In this document: one piece after another, positions 1-9,726 of the stretch
How positions within the stretch are numbered: position 1 is the stretch's first letter
How the letters are laid out: the number at the start of each line of letters is the position of its first letter
Source of the DNA: Streptomyces sp. DG1A-41
Lineage (GTDB): Bacteria; Actinomycetota; Actinomycetes; Streptomycetales; Streptomycetaceae
Direction of reading: 5' to 3'
DNA length: 64,000 nucleotides
NCBI RefSeq assembly: GCF_037055355.1
Contig: NZ_CP146350.1
Coordinates: 2,937,001 to 3,001,000, forward strand
Notes under the pieces: model-generated
What the model saw: only the letters and a program-made list of their open reading frames with translations
Told to the model about the DNA's origin: nothing
The model's database searches: none
Made by a program: the position numbers and the translations under genes

Positions 1-1174
<1,174 letters not shown>

Positions 1175-1353
1175 GGGCCGGCGCTGAAGGCCTGCGGTTC
1201 CTCCTCGTCACGGCCGCGTAGCTGAGGGCGGCCTCGCGATTCCCAGGGTACGACGGGGGACTGACAACGCCGTAGGGGTTTTGGGGGCGGGGTTGGAATC
1301 CGAGGCGGCAGTCCTTCTTCGCCGACCGATTCGGGTGGTGGTTGGGCATAGGT

Positions 1354-1382
1354 CCCGGGGGTCCAGGGGCGGAGCCCCCGGA
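1354..1382 (-). terminator. G+C-rich hairpin downstream of the sugar kinase
   Basis: The arms CCGGGGG (355-361 of the second kilobase) and CCCCCGG (375-381) enclose a loop. The hairpin lies just beyond the stop of the kinase at 1394 in its direction of transcription. There is no U-run, as is usual for streptomycete terminators. The rest of 1175-1393 shows nothing else recognisable. Confidence 0.5.
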
Positions 1383-1393
1383 CGGCCAGGGCG

Positions 1394-2515
1394 TCACGCC
1401 GAGCGCCGGAACCCGATGGTCGGTACGGCACGCCGCAACGGCCAGGGCCTCAGCAACTCCTCCGACACCAGCCCCGCCAGGAACCCGTACCGCCGCAACG
1501 CCGCCGGATCCTGCCCCTCCACCGACTGCACCCGCCGCCACCACGCCGCGATCTCCGACCACCCCGGCGCCGACAACGACCCCCCGAACTCCTGTACGGA
1601 CAGCGCCGCGGTCAGCCCGGCGAAGGCCAGCCGGTCCGCCAGCGGCCAGTCCGCCAGCGTCCCCGTGACGAACCCGGCGACGAACACGTCCCCCGCCCCG
1701 GTCGGATCGAGCGCCTCGACCTCGATCGCCGGCACCTCCGCCGTCTCCCCCGTACGCCGGTCCACCGCATACGCACCGTCCGCCCCGAGCGTGACCACCG
1801 CGAGCGGCACGTACTCGGTCAGCGCGTGCGCCGCCGCCCGCGGACAGTCCGCGCCCGTGTACCGCATGGCCTCCTCCGCGTTCGGCAGGAACGCCTCGCA
1901 GTACCGCAGGTCGGGCAGCGCCGCCAGGTCCCAGGCGCCGGTGTCGTCCCAGCCGACGTCACCGAAGACCCGCGTGCCCTTGCTCGCGGCCTGGGCGATC
2001 CAGGGCGCGCTCACGCCGGGGGCGAGGGAGGCGACGGCGGCACGCGCGCGGGGCGGGCACTCGGGGGCGGGCTCCTCCGGGGGCGGCTCGTGGCCGTGCG
2101 AGACCATCGTGCGCTCCCCTTCGTAGGCCATCGAGACCGTCACCGGGGAGTGCCAGCCGGGCACCGTGCGCGACGGGGAGAGGTCGATGCCCTCGCCGTG
2201 CTCCAGGGCGTCCCAGCAGTAGTCGCCGTAGTGGTCGTCGCCGAAGGCCGCCGCGAGGGACGTACGCAGGCCGAGGCGGGCCAGCGCGGTGGCCATGTTG
2301 GCGACGCCGCCGGGGCTCGACCCCATCCCGCGCGCCCAGGACTCGGTCCCGCGCACCGGGGCGGAGTCGAGCCCGGTGAAGATGATGTCGAGGAAGACGG
2401 TGCCGGTGAGATAGACGTCCCAGGGCGGGTCGTCCGGCGCGCGCAGCGGGGCGAGGGGATCGACCTGGTTCTGGCGGTGCGATCCCTTTCCTGCCGGGGC
2501 GGTGGACGCGATCAC
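1394..2515 (-). CDS. PfkB-family carbohydrate kinase
   Basis: This is a 373-residue cytoplasmic sugar or nucleoside kinase of the ribokinase/PfkB fold. The first PfkB signature is the Gly-rich PGGVANMATALARLG region after residue 65. The second signature, DPTGAGDVFVAGF, carries the catalytic base Asp near residue 276 in the GAGD anion hole. The GTG start at 2515 is preceded by GGGAG seven bases upstream. The substrate cannot be read from sequence. It follows the glucarate genes on the same strand after 138 bp, so a role in sugar-acid catabolism is possible but not shown. The length is somewhat above the usual 300-330 residues because of N- and C-terminal extensions. Confidence 0.85.
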   Translation of the reverse strand: MIASTAPAGKGSHRQNQVDPLAPLRAPDDPPWDVYLTGTVFLDIIFTGLDSAPVRGTESWARGMGSSPGGVANMATALARLGLRTSLAAAFGDDHYGDYCWDALEHGEGIDLSPSRTVPGWHSPVTVSMAYEGERTMVSHGHEPPPEEPAPECPPRARAAVASLAPGVSAPWIAQAASKGTRVFGDVGWDDTGAWDLAALPDLRYCEAFLPNAEEAMRYTGADCPRAAAHALTEYVPLAVVTLGADGAYAVDRRTGETAEVPAIEVEALDPTGAGDVFVAGFVTGTLADWPLADRLAFAGLTAALSVQEFGGSLSAPGWSEIAAWWRRVQSVEGQDPAALRRYGFLAGLVSEELLRPWPLRRAVPTIGFRRSA

Positions 2516-2653
2516 GATGCGCTCCCTGACGTGGTGCGGATCAGGCCAGTCTGCACCACATCACCGACAACGTGACGCCGATCACGCCGGACCCACCCGT
2601 TCCGTCAGCTCGCACCGGCCCCCGTGCGCCCCTGGGCGGCCGGAGAGCCGGGC

Positions 2654-3952
2654 CTACCAGCGGGGCATCGAGGGCGTCACCCACTCCGGGGCGGCGACCC
2701 GCATGGCCGCCGCGTCGTCGCGGTCCCGCAGCGCACCGTCGTCTTCCAGCCACCGCCGGTGCAGTGCGGCCAGCCGCTCAAGGTCGAGCTCCACGCCGAG
2801 CCCGGGCGCGTCGGAGACGGTCACCTTGCCGCCCTCGAAGGCGAGCCGCTCGGTGAGGACGTCCTCCGACTGCCAGGGGTAGTGGGAGTCGCAGGCGTGG
2901 TGGAGGTCCGGGACGGTGGCCGCCACGTGGGTCATGGCGGCGAGCGAGATGCCCAGGTGCGTGTTGGAGTGCATCGAGACGCCGACGCCGAAGGTGCGGC
3001 AGACGGCGGCGAGCTGCTGGGTGTTGCGCAGGCCCCCCCAGTAGTGGTGGTCGGAGAGCACCACCTGGACGGCGCCGACGGCGCCCGTGGTGAACGCCTC
3101 CTTGACCTCGGCGAAGGTCGTCACGCACATGTTGGTGGCCAGCGGCACCCCGGTCCGCTCGGCGACCTCGGCCATGGCGGCGGTGCCGAGGGTCGGGTCC
3201 TCCAGGTACTCCAGGACGTCCCCGAGTTCCCGCGCCACCTTCAGGGAGGTCTCCGGGGACCAGGCGCCGTTGGGATCGAGCCGCAGCGGGTGCCCGGGGA
3301 ACGCCTCGGCGAGCGCCCGGACGGCCGCGATCTCCTCGTCGGGCGGGAAGACACCGCCCTTGAGCTTGAAGGAGGTGAAGCCGTACCGCTCGGTGAACCG
3401 GCGGGCCTGTGCCACCACCCCGGCCGGGTCGACGGCGGCCCCCCAGTCGTCCTTCTCGCAGGCGACGCCCTCCGGGTGGCCTGCCCACTTGTAGAACAGG
3501 TAGGCGCTGTACTCGACGGCGTCGCGCACCTTGCCGCCGAGCAGCGCGTGCACGGGCAGCCCGAGGGTCTTGCCGAGGGCGTCGAGGCAGGCGACCTCGA
3601 AGGCGGAGACGACGGAAAGCCGCAGCTTGTCGGCGGTCTGGACGCCGCGCAACCCGCCGACGTCGACGGCGCTGTCGACCCGGGAGGCGTCCACGGCGAC
3701 CCGGTCCGCGACCGCGAACAGCCCGTTCAGGTCGCTGACCTGGCGTCCCTTCAGCCGCTCGGCGAAGGGCCGGGCCAGCTCCAGGTACTTGGTGTCGCCG
3801 TAGGTCTCCCCCACGCCCGTGACGCCGTCCGCCGTGACGACCTCGACGATCAGCCGGGGTGTGTACGGCTGGTGCACGCCCTGCGTGTTCAGCAGCGGCG
3901 GGTCCGCGACCAGGATCGGCGTCAGCCGTACGTCGGTGATGGCGAGGTTCAC
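2654..3952 (-). CDS. gudD: Glucarate dehydratase (enolase superfamily)
   Basis: This 432-residue protein is predicted to dehydrate D-glucarate to 5-keto-4-deoxy-D-glucarate. It belongs to the mandelate racemase/enolase superfamily. The visible landmarks are the capping-domain motif VGVGETYGD-type region near residue 50, the KxK catalytic lysine region FKLKGG, the Mg2+ ligands in RLDPNG, YLEDPT and ATNMCV, and the histidine in LSDHHYWGG. The family length is about 440-450 residues. The GTG start at 3952 overlaps the stop of kdgD as GTGA, so the two are translationally coupled. Product and next-step enzyme adjacent support the assignment strongly. Confidence 0.9.
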   Translation of the reverse strand: MNLAITDVRLTPILVADPPLLNTQGVHQPYTPRLIVEVVTADGVTGVGETYGDTKYLELARPFAERLKGRQVSDLNGLFAVADRVAVDASRVDSAVDVGGLRGVQTADKLRLSVVSAFEVACLDALGKTLGLPVHALLGGKVRDAVEYSAYLFYKWAGHPEGVACEKDDWGAAVDPAGVVAQARRFTERYGFTSFKLKGGVFPPDEEIAAVRALAEAFPGHPLRLDPNGAWSPETSLKVARELGDVLEYLEDPTLGTAAMAEVAERTGVPLATNMCVTTFAEVKEAFTTGAVGAVQVVLSDHHYWGGLRNTQQLAAVCRTFGVGVSMHSNTHLGISLAAMTHVAATVPDLHHACDSHYPWQSEDVLTERLAFEGGKVTVSDAPGLGVELDLERLAALHRRWLEDDGALRDRDDAAAMRVAAPEWVTPSMPRW

Positions 3953-4896
3953 GGAGCGGCTCCTACGAGGTCGAGGCCCGCCGTGAGGAGGGCGGTGAGG
4001 GCGGCCAGGTCGGCGGGCGAGGGGTCGGTGAGCGGGGCACGTACGGGGCCCACCGGGTGGCCGCGCAGCCGGGCCGCCGCCTTCACCAGCGACACGGCGT
4101 ACCCGGGGACGCGGTCGCGCAGTTCGACGAGCGGGGCGTAGAAGCCGCGCAGGAGCTTGTCGACGGTGCCGTGGTCGCCGTCGCGCAGGGCTGTGAAGAA
4201 GGCGTCTGCGATCTCGGGGGCGAAGGCGTGGACCGCGGAGGAGTAGGCGGGGACGCCGACCGCGGCGTAGGCGCGGGCCTGGATCTCGGCGGTGGCGGCG
4301 CCGTTGAAGAACAGGAAGTCCTCGGGCGCGGCGAGGGTCAGGCGCTGGAGCCGGTCGAGGTCGCTGTGACCGTCCTTGAGGCCGATGACGCCCGGCAGGG
4401 CCGCGATGCGTTTGAGCGACTCGGCGGTGAACTCGACCTGTCCGCGCTGGTAGGCGATCAGAGGCAGCCGGGTGCGGGCGGCGATCTGTTCCAGCTGGGC
4501 GACCAGTCCGTCCTGCGGGGCGGCGACGAGGTAGTGCGGCAGCACGAGGAGCGCGTCGGCGCCGGCGTCCTCGGCGATGCGCGCGAACCGGACGGCCTGC
4601 GCCCAGCCGTACCCGGTCCCGGCCACGACCGGTACGCGGCCCGCCGCCTCCTCGACCGTGATGGTGACGACCTGCCGGTACTCGTCCTCGTCGAGCGAGA
4701 AGAACTCGCCGGTGCCGCAGGCGGAGAAGACGGCGCCGGGCTGGGTGTCGAGCCGGCCCGCGACGTGGGCGCGGAAGCCGTCCGGGTCGAGGGTGCCGTC
4801 GTCGCGGAAGCTGGTCAGCGGGAACGACAGCACGCCACCGGCCATGCCGTCCCGCAGCCGGTGCGCGACCGCACCCGGTCCAGCGCTCACGGTCAT
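3949..4896 (-). CDS. kdgD: 5-dehydro-4-deoxyglucarate dehydratase (KdgD)
   Basis: This is a DHDPS/NAL-family Schiff-base lyase that would decarboxylate and dehydrate 5-keto-4-deoxyglucarate to 2,5-dioxopentanoate. The catalytic lysine is in GVIGLKDG and the active-site tyrosine in LIAYQRG. I place the start at ATG 4896, giving MTVSAGPGAVAH and 315 residues. AAGGAG lies upstream at about 12 bases, while an earlier in-frame ATG directly abuts this site and is unlikely to be used. It is the first gene of the gudD operon and is transcribed away from the IclR gene. It is probably repressed or activated by that protein. Confidence 0.88.
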   Translation of the reverse strand: MTVSAGPGAVAHRLRDGMAGGVLSFPLTSFRDDGTLDPDGFRAHVAGRLDTQPGAVFSACGTGEFFSLDEDEYRQVVTITVEEAAGRVPVVAGTGYGWAQAVRFARIAEDAGADALLVLPHYLVAAPQDGLVAQLEQIAARTRLPLIAYQRGQVEFTAESLKRIAALPGVIGLKDGHSDLDRLQRLTLAAPEDFLFFNGAATAEIQARAYAAVGVPAYSSAVHAFAPEIADAFFTALRDGDHGTVDKLLRGFYAPLVELRDRVPGYAVSLVKAAARLRGHPVGPVRAPLTDPSPADLAALTALLTAGLDLVGAAP

Positions 4897-4912
4897 CTTC
4901 CCGATCATCTCC

Positions 4913-4935
4913 TTATGTAGATGCCATTTATGTAG
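4913..4935. promoter_or_regulatory. Direct repeats TTATGTAG, probable IclR operator
   Basis: Two perfect copies of TTATGTAG occur at 4913-4920 and 4928-4935, with starts 15 bp apart. They sit in the 99-bp gap between the divergent kdgD and IclR genes and overlap the kdgD leader. They are unusually A+T-rich for this genome. Position and repetition suggest the binding site of the adjacent regulator. No footprint can be inferred. Confidence 0.5.
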
Positions 4936-4983
4936 GAGAATGGAGAAGGGATACGCGAACGTCAACAGGCGCGGCGGCCCGAT

Positions 4984-4989
4984 TACCAT
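4984..4989 (+). promoter_or_regulatory. -10 element TACCAT for a leaderless IclR transcript
   Basis: TACCAT ends six bases before ATG 4996, the usual spacing for a leaderless streptomycete mRNA. There is no Shine-Dalgarno sequence before this gene, which fits. Confidence 0.5.
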
Positions 4990-4995
4990 CGGCGC

Positions 4996-5775
4996 ATGTC
5001 AGACACAGGGGGCGTCCGCGAAGTGAAGTCCGCGGCCCGCACGGTCGAGCTGCTGGAGCTTCTCGCGGCGCGCGGCGACCGCCCGGCGCGGCTTCAGGAG
5101 CTGGCCGACGAACTCGACGTGCCACGCAGCTCGATGTACGCGCTGCTCCGGACGCTGATCTCGCGCGGCTGGGTCCGCACCGACGTCACCGGCTCCCTGT
5201 ACGGCATCGGCATCCACGCCCTGCTCACCGGCACCGGCTACCTCGACTCCGACCCGCGGGTCCGGGTCGTACGGCCGTATCTCGACGAGGCGTCCGAGGC
5301 GCTCGGCGAGACGATCCACATGGGGCGGCTGGACGGCCGGGACGTGGCGTATCTGGCGACGCGGGAGTCGCACGAGTACCTGCGCACGATCAGCCGGGTG
5401 GGGCGGCGACTGCCCGCGCACGTCGGGGCTCTGGGCAAGGCCCTGCTGGCGGAACGCCCGGACGCGGAGCTGCCCGAGGGGCCGTACGAGGCGCTGACCC
5501 GGAACTCGCACACCAGCCGGGAGTCCCTGGCCGCCGACCTCGCCCGGATCCGGGCCCGCGGCTACGCCGTGGACCGGGAGGAGGGCGTGACCGGCATCGT
5601 CGGCTTCGGGTTCGCGCTGCGCTACGACACCCCGGCACTGGACGCGATCAGCTGCTCGGTGCCGGTGGCCCGGCTCACGCCGGAGCACGAGGAGCGGATC
5701 GTCGCCGTGATGCGGGAGATCCGGGCGAAAGTGGAGGCGACGGTTCCAGTGGCCGGGTCGGTGCACTGGCGTTAG
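4996..5775 (+). CDS. IclR family transcriptional regulator
   Basis: This 259-residue DNA-binding protein has an N-terminal winged helix-turn-helix (about residues 10-65, with LQELADELDVPRSSMYALLR as recognition region). The IclR effector domain follows from about residue 80 to 250, with the conserved DPRVRVVRPYLDEASEALGE-type start and GLGKALLA-like motif. It is divergent from kdgD-gudD, so it is the likely glucarate-responsive regulator. The effector is an inference. ATG 4996 is supported by the leaderless promoter. Confidence 0.88.
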   Translation: MSDTGGVREVKSAARTVELLELLAARGDRPARLQELADELDVPRSSMYALLRTLISRGWVRTDVTGSLYGIGIHALLTGTGYLDSDPRVRVVRPYLDEASEALGETIHMGRLDGRDVAYLATRESHEYLRTISRVGRRLPAHVGALGKALLAERPDAELPEGPYEALTRNSHTSRESLAADLARIRARGYAVDREEGVTGIVGFGFALRYDTPALDAISCSVPVARLTPEHEERIVAVMREIRAKVEATVPVAGSVHWR

Positions 5776-5840
5776 CGGAAACGCCGACGGCGCCCGGCAA
5801 AAGGCCCTCGCCTACCCGGACTTCACCGCATCAAACGCAA

Positions 5841-5856
5841 CGTGATCCACATCACG
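5841..5856. promoter_or_regulatory. CRP-like palindrome CGTGAT-N4-ATCACG
   Basis: The sequence is a perfect inverted repeat with 6-bp arms and matches the CRP-family pattern GTGA-N6-TCAC. It lies about 125 bp upstream of the MFS gene start in the 203-bp gap after the IclR gene. It could bind the streptomycete Crp or another CRP/FNR-type protein. The site is only a sequence match. Confidence 0.45.
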
Positions 5857-5978
5857 CGCCCTGGGTTAACTCGTACGACTACTTGCTTGATACAAATTGC
5901 CCGCGCGTTCCTGTCCGTCGACGGTCGTCGCCCAATCCCCCTCCTCCACCGCTCCTTTCGCATGCCCTGGGAACGCCC

Positions 5979-7293
5979 GTGTTCGCCCCCCGCACCACCC
6001 CCTGGCCCCTCGTCGCCCTTTTCACGGCCGGGTACCTCGCCCCGTATCTGCTGCCGACCACCGTCGGCCGGCTCGACTCGGGCCTTCCGCTCTCCGCCAC
6101 CGAGGCCGGCGCCGTCGGCAGTGCGCTGCTGCTGAGTTCGGCGTCCGCCGGATTCGCCCTGGCCTCACGGGTCGAACGGATCGGGGCCCGCACCCTCGCC
6201 CGGCTCGGTCTCGCCCTGGCCCTGCTCGGCTACGGCTGTGCCGCGCTGGCCACCGCCGTCCCGGCCGTCGTCGCCGGCGCGGTCGTCGGCGGGTTCGGAT
6301 CCGGCACGGCCACCACCGTCGCCGCCACCCTGATCGCCGCCCAGCGTGATCCGCACCGGGCCTCCACGGCCGGTCTGCTCACCGTCTCCGCCCTCGCGGG
6401 CGCCGTGTATCTGACGGTCCCGCACCTCGGGCAGGGGCACGGTCTGCCCCTGGCCGCGATCGCCCTCACGGCCCTGGCCGTGTGGCCGCTGACCGGCTGC
6501 CTGCCCGCCGGTACGCCCGCCGCGCCCACGCGGCAGCGCAAGGCCCGGCTGCCGCACGCCCGTTCGGGCCTGGTGCTGGCCGCCGCCATGCTGTGCTGGT
6601 CGCTCGCCCAGAACTCCCTGTGGGGCGTGAGCGGACAGATCGGGCTGGCCCAGGCCCACCTCGGCGAGGCCACCGTCGGCGCGGTCTTCGCCGTGGCGCT
6701 GGGCGCCGGGCTGACCGGCGTCCTCGCGGCGGGCGCGCTCGGGGCGCGGCTGGGACGCGCGGTGCCGATCGGGGCGGGCACCGTCCTCATCGCCGGCTGG
6801 CATCGTGCTCAGCGCCTCCGCCACCGACCTGACGAGCTTCGCGACCGGCGAGATCGCCTGGAACACCCTGTATCCGGTGGTGCTGTCGTACCTGATCGGG
6901 CTCGCCGCCTCGCTCGACCCGCGCGGCCGCTGGGCGGTGCTCGTCGGCTCGGCGTCCTCGCTGGGCACGGCCGCCGGGCCGCTCACCGGCAGCGTGCTGT
7001 CGGCGCAGGCCGGGTTCCCGGTCATGGGCGCGATCCTGGCCGCCGGTCTGCTGGTGATCGCCCTGCCGATGACCGCCGTCGCCCTGCACACCGGCGGGCG
7101 CCCGCTGCACGCCGGGGCGATCCGCCGCCGCGGCGGCCACCCGGCCGCCCTGGTCGCCGCCGCCACGGGAACCCCCACGGGCGCGGTCCCCGAGATCGGC
7201 GCTCCGGAACAGCCGGTGGTGGAGATCACGGTGGATGCCCCGGCCGTCCCGGCCCAGCGCGCCTACGGCAAGGCGGGGTCGGAGGTCTTCTGA
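5979..7293 (+). pseudogene. MFS transporter with a one-base frameshift
   Basis: This is a 12-helix-type major facilitator. The first frame runs from GTG 5979 (FAPRTTPWPLVALFTAGYLAPYLLP) and encodes repeated Ala/Leu/Gly membrane segments until about 6794. The second half continues in the +1 frame (IVLSASATDLTSFATGEIAW, then further helices) to TGA 7293. Dropping one G at 6795-6796 restores LIAAGIVLSAS and gives a 437-residue protein. The uncorrected first frame runs on to 7313 with arginine-rich nonsense. It is either a true inactivating insertion or a sequencing error in a G+C-rich run. The substrate is unknown. The corrected protein resembles drug or sugar efflux members. Confidence 0.75.
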
Positions 7294-7325
7294 GGCCACA
7301 GGAGGTCCTCTGAGCCGCGGGTTCC

Positions 7326-8342
7326 TCAGCGGAACTCGTAGGCCTCCACCTCGGCGAGATACCGCGCCCGCAGTTCCTCGTCGTCCTCCAGGAACGAGGC
7401 GAGGAAGGAGTTGCGGGCGAGCTCGCGCAGCCGCTCCTCGCCCAGGCCGAGGGTGTCGCGCACGGCGTCGAAGTTGTCACCGGCGTACCCGCCGAAGTAG
7501 GCCGGGTCGTCCGAGTTGACCGTGCACATGAGGCCTGCGTCCAGCATGGCGGGCAGGGGATGGTCGGCGAGGGTGTCGACGGTCCTCAGCCGGACGTTCG
7601 ACAGGGGACACAGCGTCAGCGGCACCCGCTCCCGCACCAGCCGCTCCACCAGCTCCGAGTCCTCCACACAGCGCAGCCCGTGGTCGATCCGCTCCACACC
7701 GAGGACGTCCAGCGCCTCGGTGATGTACTCCGGCGGCCCCTCCTCACCGGCGTGGGCGACCCGCCGCAGCCCGAGCGCGGCGGCGGCCTCGTACACCTCG
7801 CGGAACTTCGCCGGCGGCTGCCCGACCTCGGCCGAGTCGAGGCCGACGCCGGTGATCCGGTCCAGGTACGGCTTGGCCGCCTGAAGGGTCACCAGGGCCG
7901 ACTCGGCGGACTCGTCGCGCAGGAAGCACATGATCAGCCGGGTCGAGACGCCGTGCCTGGACTCGCTGTCGCCCAGCGCCCGCCACAGCCCCTCGACGAC
8001 CGTGCCGAGCTCCAGCCCGCGGCTGGTGTGGGCCTGCGGGTCGAAGAAGATCTCCGCGTGCCGCACGCCCTGGGCGGCGGCGCGTTCGAGGTAGGCGTTC
8101 GCCAGGTCCTCGAAGTCCCGCTCGGTGCGCAGGACGGCCATGAGCTCGTAGTACAGGTTCAGGAACGACTGGAGGTCCTCGAACCGGTACGCCTCGCGCA
8201 GCTCGTCCGTGTCCGCGTACGGCAGCGTGACGCCATTGCGCGCGGCGAGCTCGAAGGCGAGTTCCGGTTCCAGGGTGCCTTCGATATGAAGGTGCAGTTC
8301 GGCTTTGGGGAGGACCATCAATTCATCGTACGGCCGTTTCAC
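7326..8342 (-). CDS. Adenine deaminase (Add-like metallohydrolase)
   Basis: This 338-residue amidohydrolase deaminates a purine base to the 6-oxo form in purine salvage. Zinc ligands H17 and H19 are in LHLHIEGT, the catalytic pair in [12 protein letters not shown], and the last metal ligand in [10 protein letters not shown]. The stretch [16 protein letters not shown] with [10 protein letters not shown] resembles the adenine deaminases that branch from adenosine deaminase, so adenine is the more likely substrate. I recall this pattern rather than having tested it. GTG 8342 overlaps the rnz stop as GTGA. ATG 8318 is a possible later start giving 330 residues. Confidence 0.8.
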   Translation of the reverse strand: MKRPYDELMVLPKAELHLHIEGTLEPELAFELAARNGVTLPYADTDELREAYRFEDLQSFLNLYYELMAVLRTERDFEDLANAYLERAAAQGVRHAEIFFDPQAHTSRGLELGTVVEGLWRALGDSESRHGVSTRLIMCFLRDESAESALVTLQAAKPYLDRITGVGLDSAEVGQPPAKFREVYEAAAALGLRRVAHAGEEGPPEYITEALDVLGVERIDHGLRCVEDSELVERLVRERVPLTLCPLSNVRLRTVDTLADHPLPAMLDAGLMCTVNSDDPAYFGGYAGDNFDAVRDTLGLGEERLRELARNSFLASFLEDDEELRARYLAEVEAYEFR

Positions 8343-9244
8343 CGACGCTTCGGAACCGGCACCCTCAGCAGATCGTGCGCCACGGTCAGCTCCCCCTCGT
8401 ACCCCGCCGCCCGCGCCTGCCGCTCGAACTCGTCCGGGTCGGTGTAGCGCTGGCTGAAGTGGGTCAGCACGAGGTGCCGCACACCGCTGTCCCGGGCCAC
8501 CCGCGCGGCCTGGCTCGCCGTCAGATGACCGTGCTCCACGGCGAGTTGCTCGTCCTCGTCGAGGAAGGTCGACTCGATGACGAGCATGTCGCAGCCCTCG
8601 GCGAGCGCGTACACCCCGTCGCACAGCCGGGTGTCCATGACGAACGCGAACCGCTGCCCGCGCCGCACCTCGCTGACCTGGTCGAGCGAGACCCCGCCGA
8701 GCGACCCCTCGCGCTGGATCCGGCCGACGTCCGGCCCCTTGATGCCGTGCGCGGCGAGCCGCTCGGGCAGCATGCGGCGGCCGTCGTGCTCCACGATCCG
8801 GTAGCCGTACGACTCGATCGAGTGCGACAGCCTGCGGGCGTCCAGCGTGTACGACGGCGTGACCGCGAGGACGCCGTCCCCGTCGGCCGGGGCCTCGGTG
8901 AGGAAGACGGTCGCGCGGTAGGGAGTGGCGTACTGGAGCCGCTCGTAGAAGCGCTGCCCGGACTTCGGGTAGTGGGCGGTGATCTCGTGCGGCACCTGGT
9001 CGAGGTTGATCCGCTGGATGACCCCCGGCAGGCCCAGTGCGTGGTCGCCGTGGAAGTGCGTGACGCAGATCCGGTTCAGGTCGTGGGCGGCGACCCCGGC
9101 ACGCGCCATCTGGCGCTGCGTGCCCTCGCCGGGGTCGAACAGGATGCCCTCGCCGTCCCAGCGGAGCAGGTAGCCGTTGTGGTTGCGGTGGCGGGTCGGG
9201 ACCTGGCTGGCGGTACCGAGCACCACGAGTTCACGTACGGACAA
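8339..9244 (-). CDS. rnz: Ribonuclease Z
   Basis: This 301-residue metallo-beta-lactamase-fold endonuclease trims the 3' trailer of tRNA precursors. The zinc motif [13 protein letters not shown] is near residue 60, and further ligands are in VMDTRLCD and [10 protein letters not shown]. The length matches short-form RNase Z. The start appears to be TTG 9244, six bases after the HIT stop. An in-frame GTG a few codons on is an alternative. It is in an operon with the HIT gene upstream and adenine deaminase downstream. Confidence 0.87.
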   Translation of the reverse strand: MSVRELVVLGTASQVPTRHRNHNGYLLRWDGEGILFDPGEGTQRQMARAGVAAHDLNRICVTHFHGDHALGLPGVIQRINLDQVPHEITAHYPKSGQRFYERLQYATPYRATVFLTEAPADGDGVLAVTPSYTLDARRLSHSIESYGYRIVEHDGRRMLPERLAAHGIKGPDVGRIQREGSLGGVSLDQVSEVRRGQRFAFVMDTRLCDGVYALAEGCDMLVIESTFLDEDEQLAVEHGHLTASQAARVARDSGVRHLVLTHFSQRYTDPDEFERQARAAGYEGELTVAHDLLRVPVPKRR

Positions 9245-9250
9245 GGCGGA

Positions 9251-9604
9251 TTACCCCGGAGGCCAGTCGAGGCCGCGGCCGCCCAGCACGTGACCGTGCA
9301 CGTGCCAGACCGTCTGGCCGGCGCCGCTGCCGGTGTTGAACACGAGGCGGTAGCTGTCCAGCTTCTCCTCGTCGGCGACGGCCTGGGCCTCGCGGAGCAC
9401 GTCCGCGGTGAGGGCCGGGTCGGCCGCGGCGAGTGCGGCGGCGTTCTCGTGGTGCGCCTTGGGGATGACCAGGACGTGGGTGGGGGCCTGGGGGTTGATG
9501 TCGCGGAACGCGACGGTGGTCTCCGTCTCGCGGACGATCGTCGCCGGGATGGTTCCGGCGACGATCTTGCAGAACAGGCAGTCGTCCTGGGGTTCCCCTG
9601 CCAT
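9251..9604 (-). CDS. HIT family protein (histidine triad hydrolase)
   Basis: This 117-residue protein carries an N-terminal CLFCKIVAG zinc-type Cys pair and the catalytic triad WHVHGHVLGG near the C terminus. HIT proteins hydrolyse nucleoside phosphoramidates or dinucleotides. The start at ATG 9604 (MAGEPQDD) is favoured because GGAGGG lies just upstream. An earlier ATG at 9646 lacks such a site. It leads the rnz operon. Confidence 0.87.
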   Translation of the reverse strand: MAGEPQDDCLFCKIVAGTIPATIVRETETTVAFRDINPQAPTHVLVIPKAHHENAAALAAADPALTADVLREAQAVADEEKLDSYRLVFNTGSGAGQTVWHVHGHVLGGRGLDWPPG

Positions 9605-9726
9605 CGTCCCTCCGGGGGTGAGCCGAATGCGGTCTTGGTCGGCCATCGTATCGTCGTCGCGTGCGGGTGCTTCGTAGCTGGTCGCGCCCACGCGGCGGAG
9701 CCGCACATCGACACAGCCCCGCGCCC

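Noticed and set aside
5883..5978. TTG start for the MFS transporter at 5883
   Set aside because: The 32 residues before GTG 5979 are Pro/Arg-rich and have no membrane segment, while GTG 5979 begins at the first helix.
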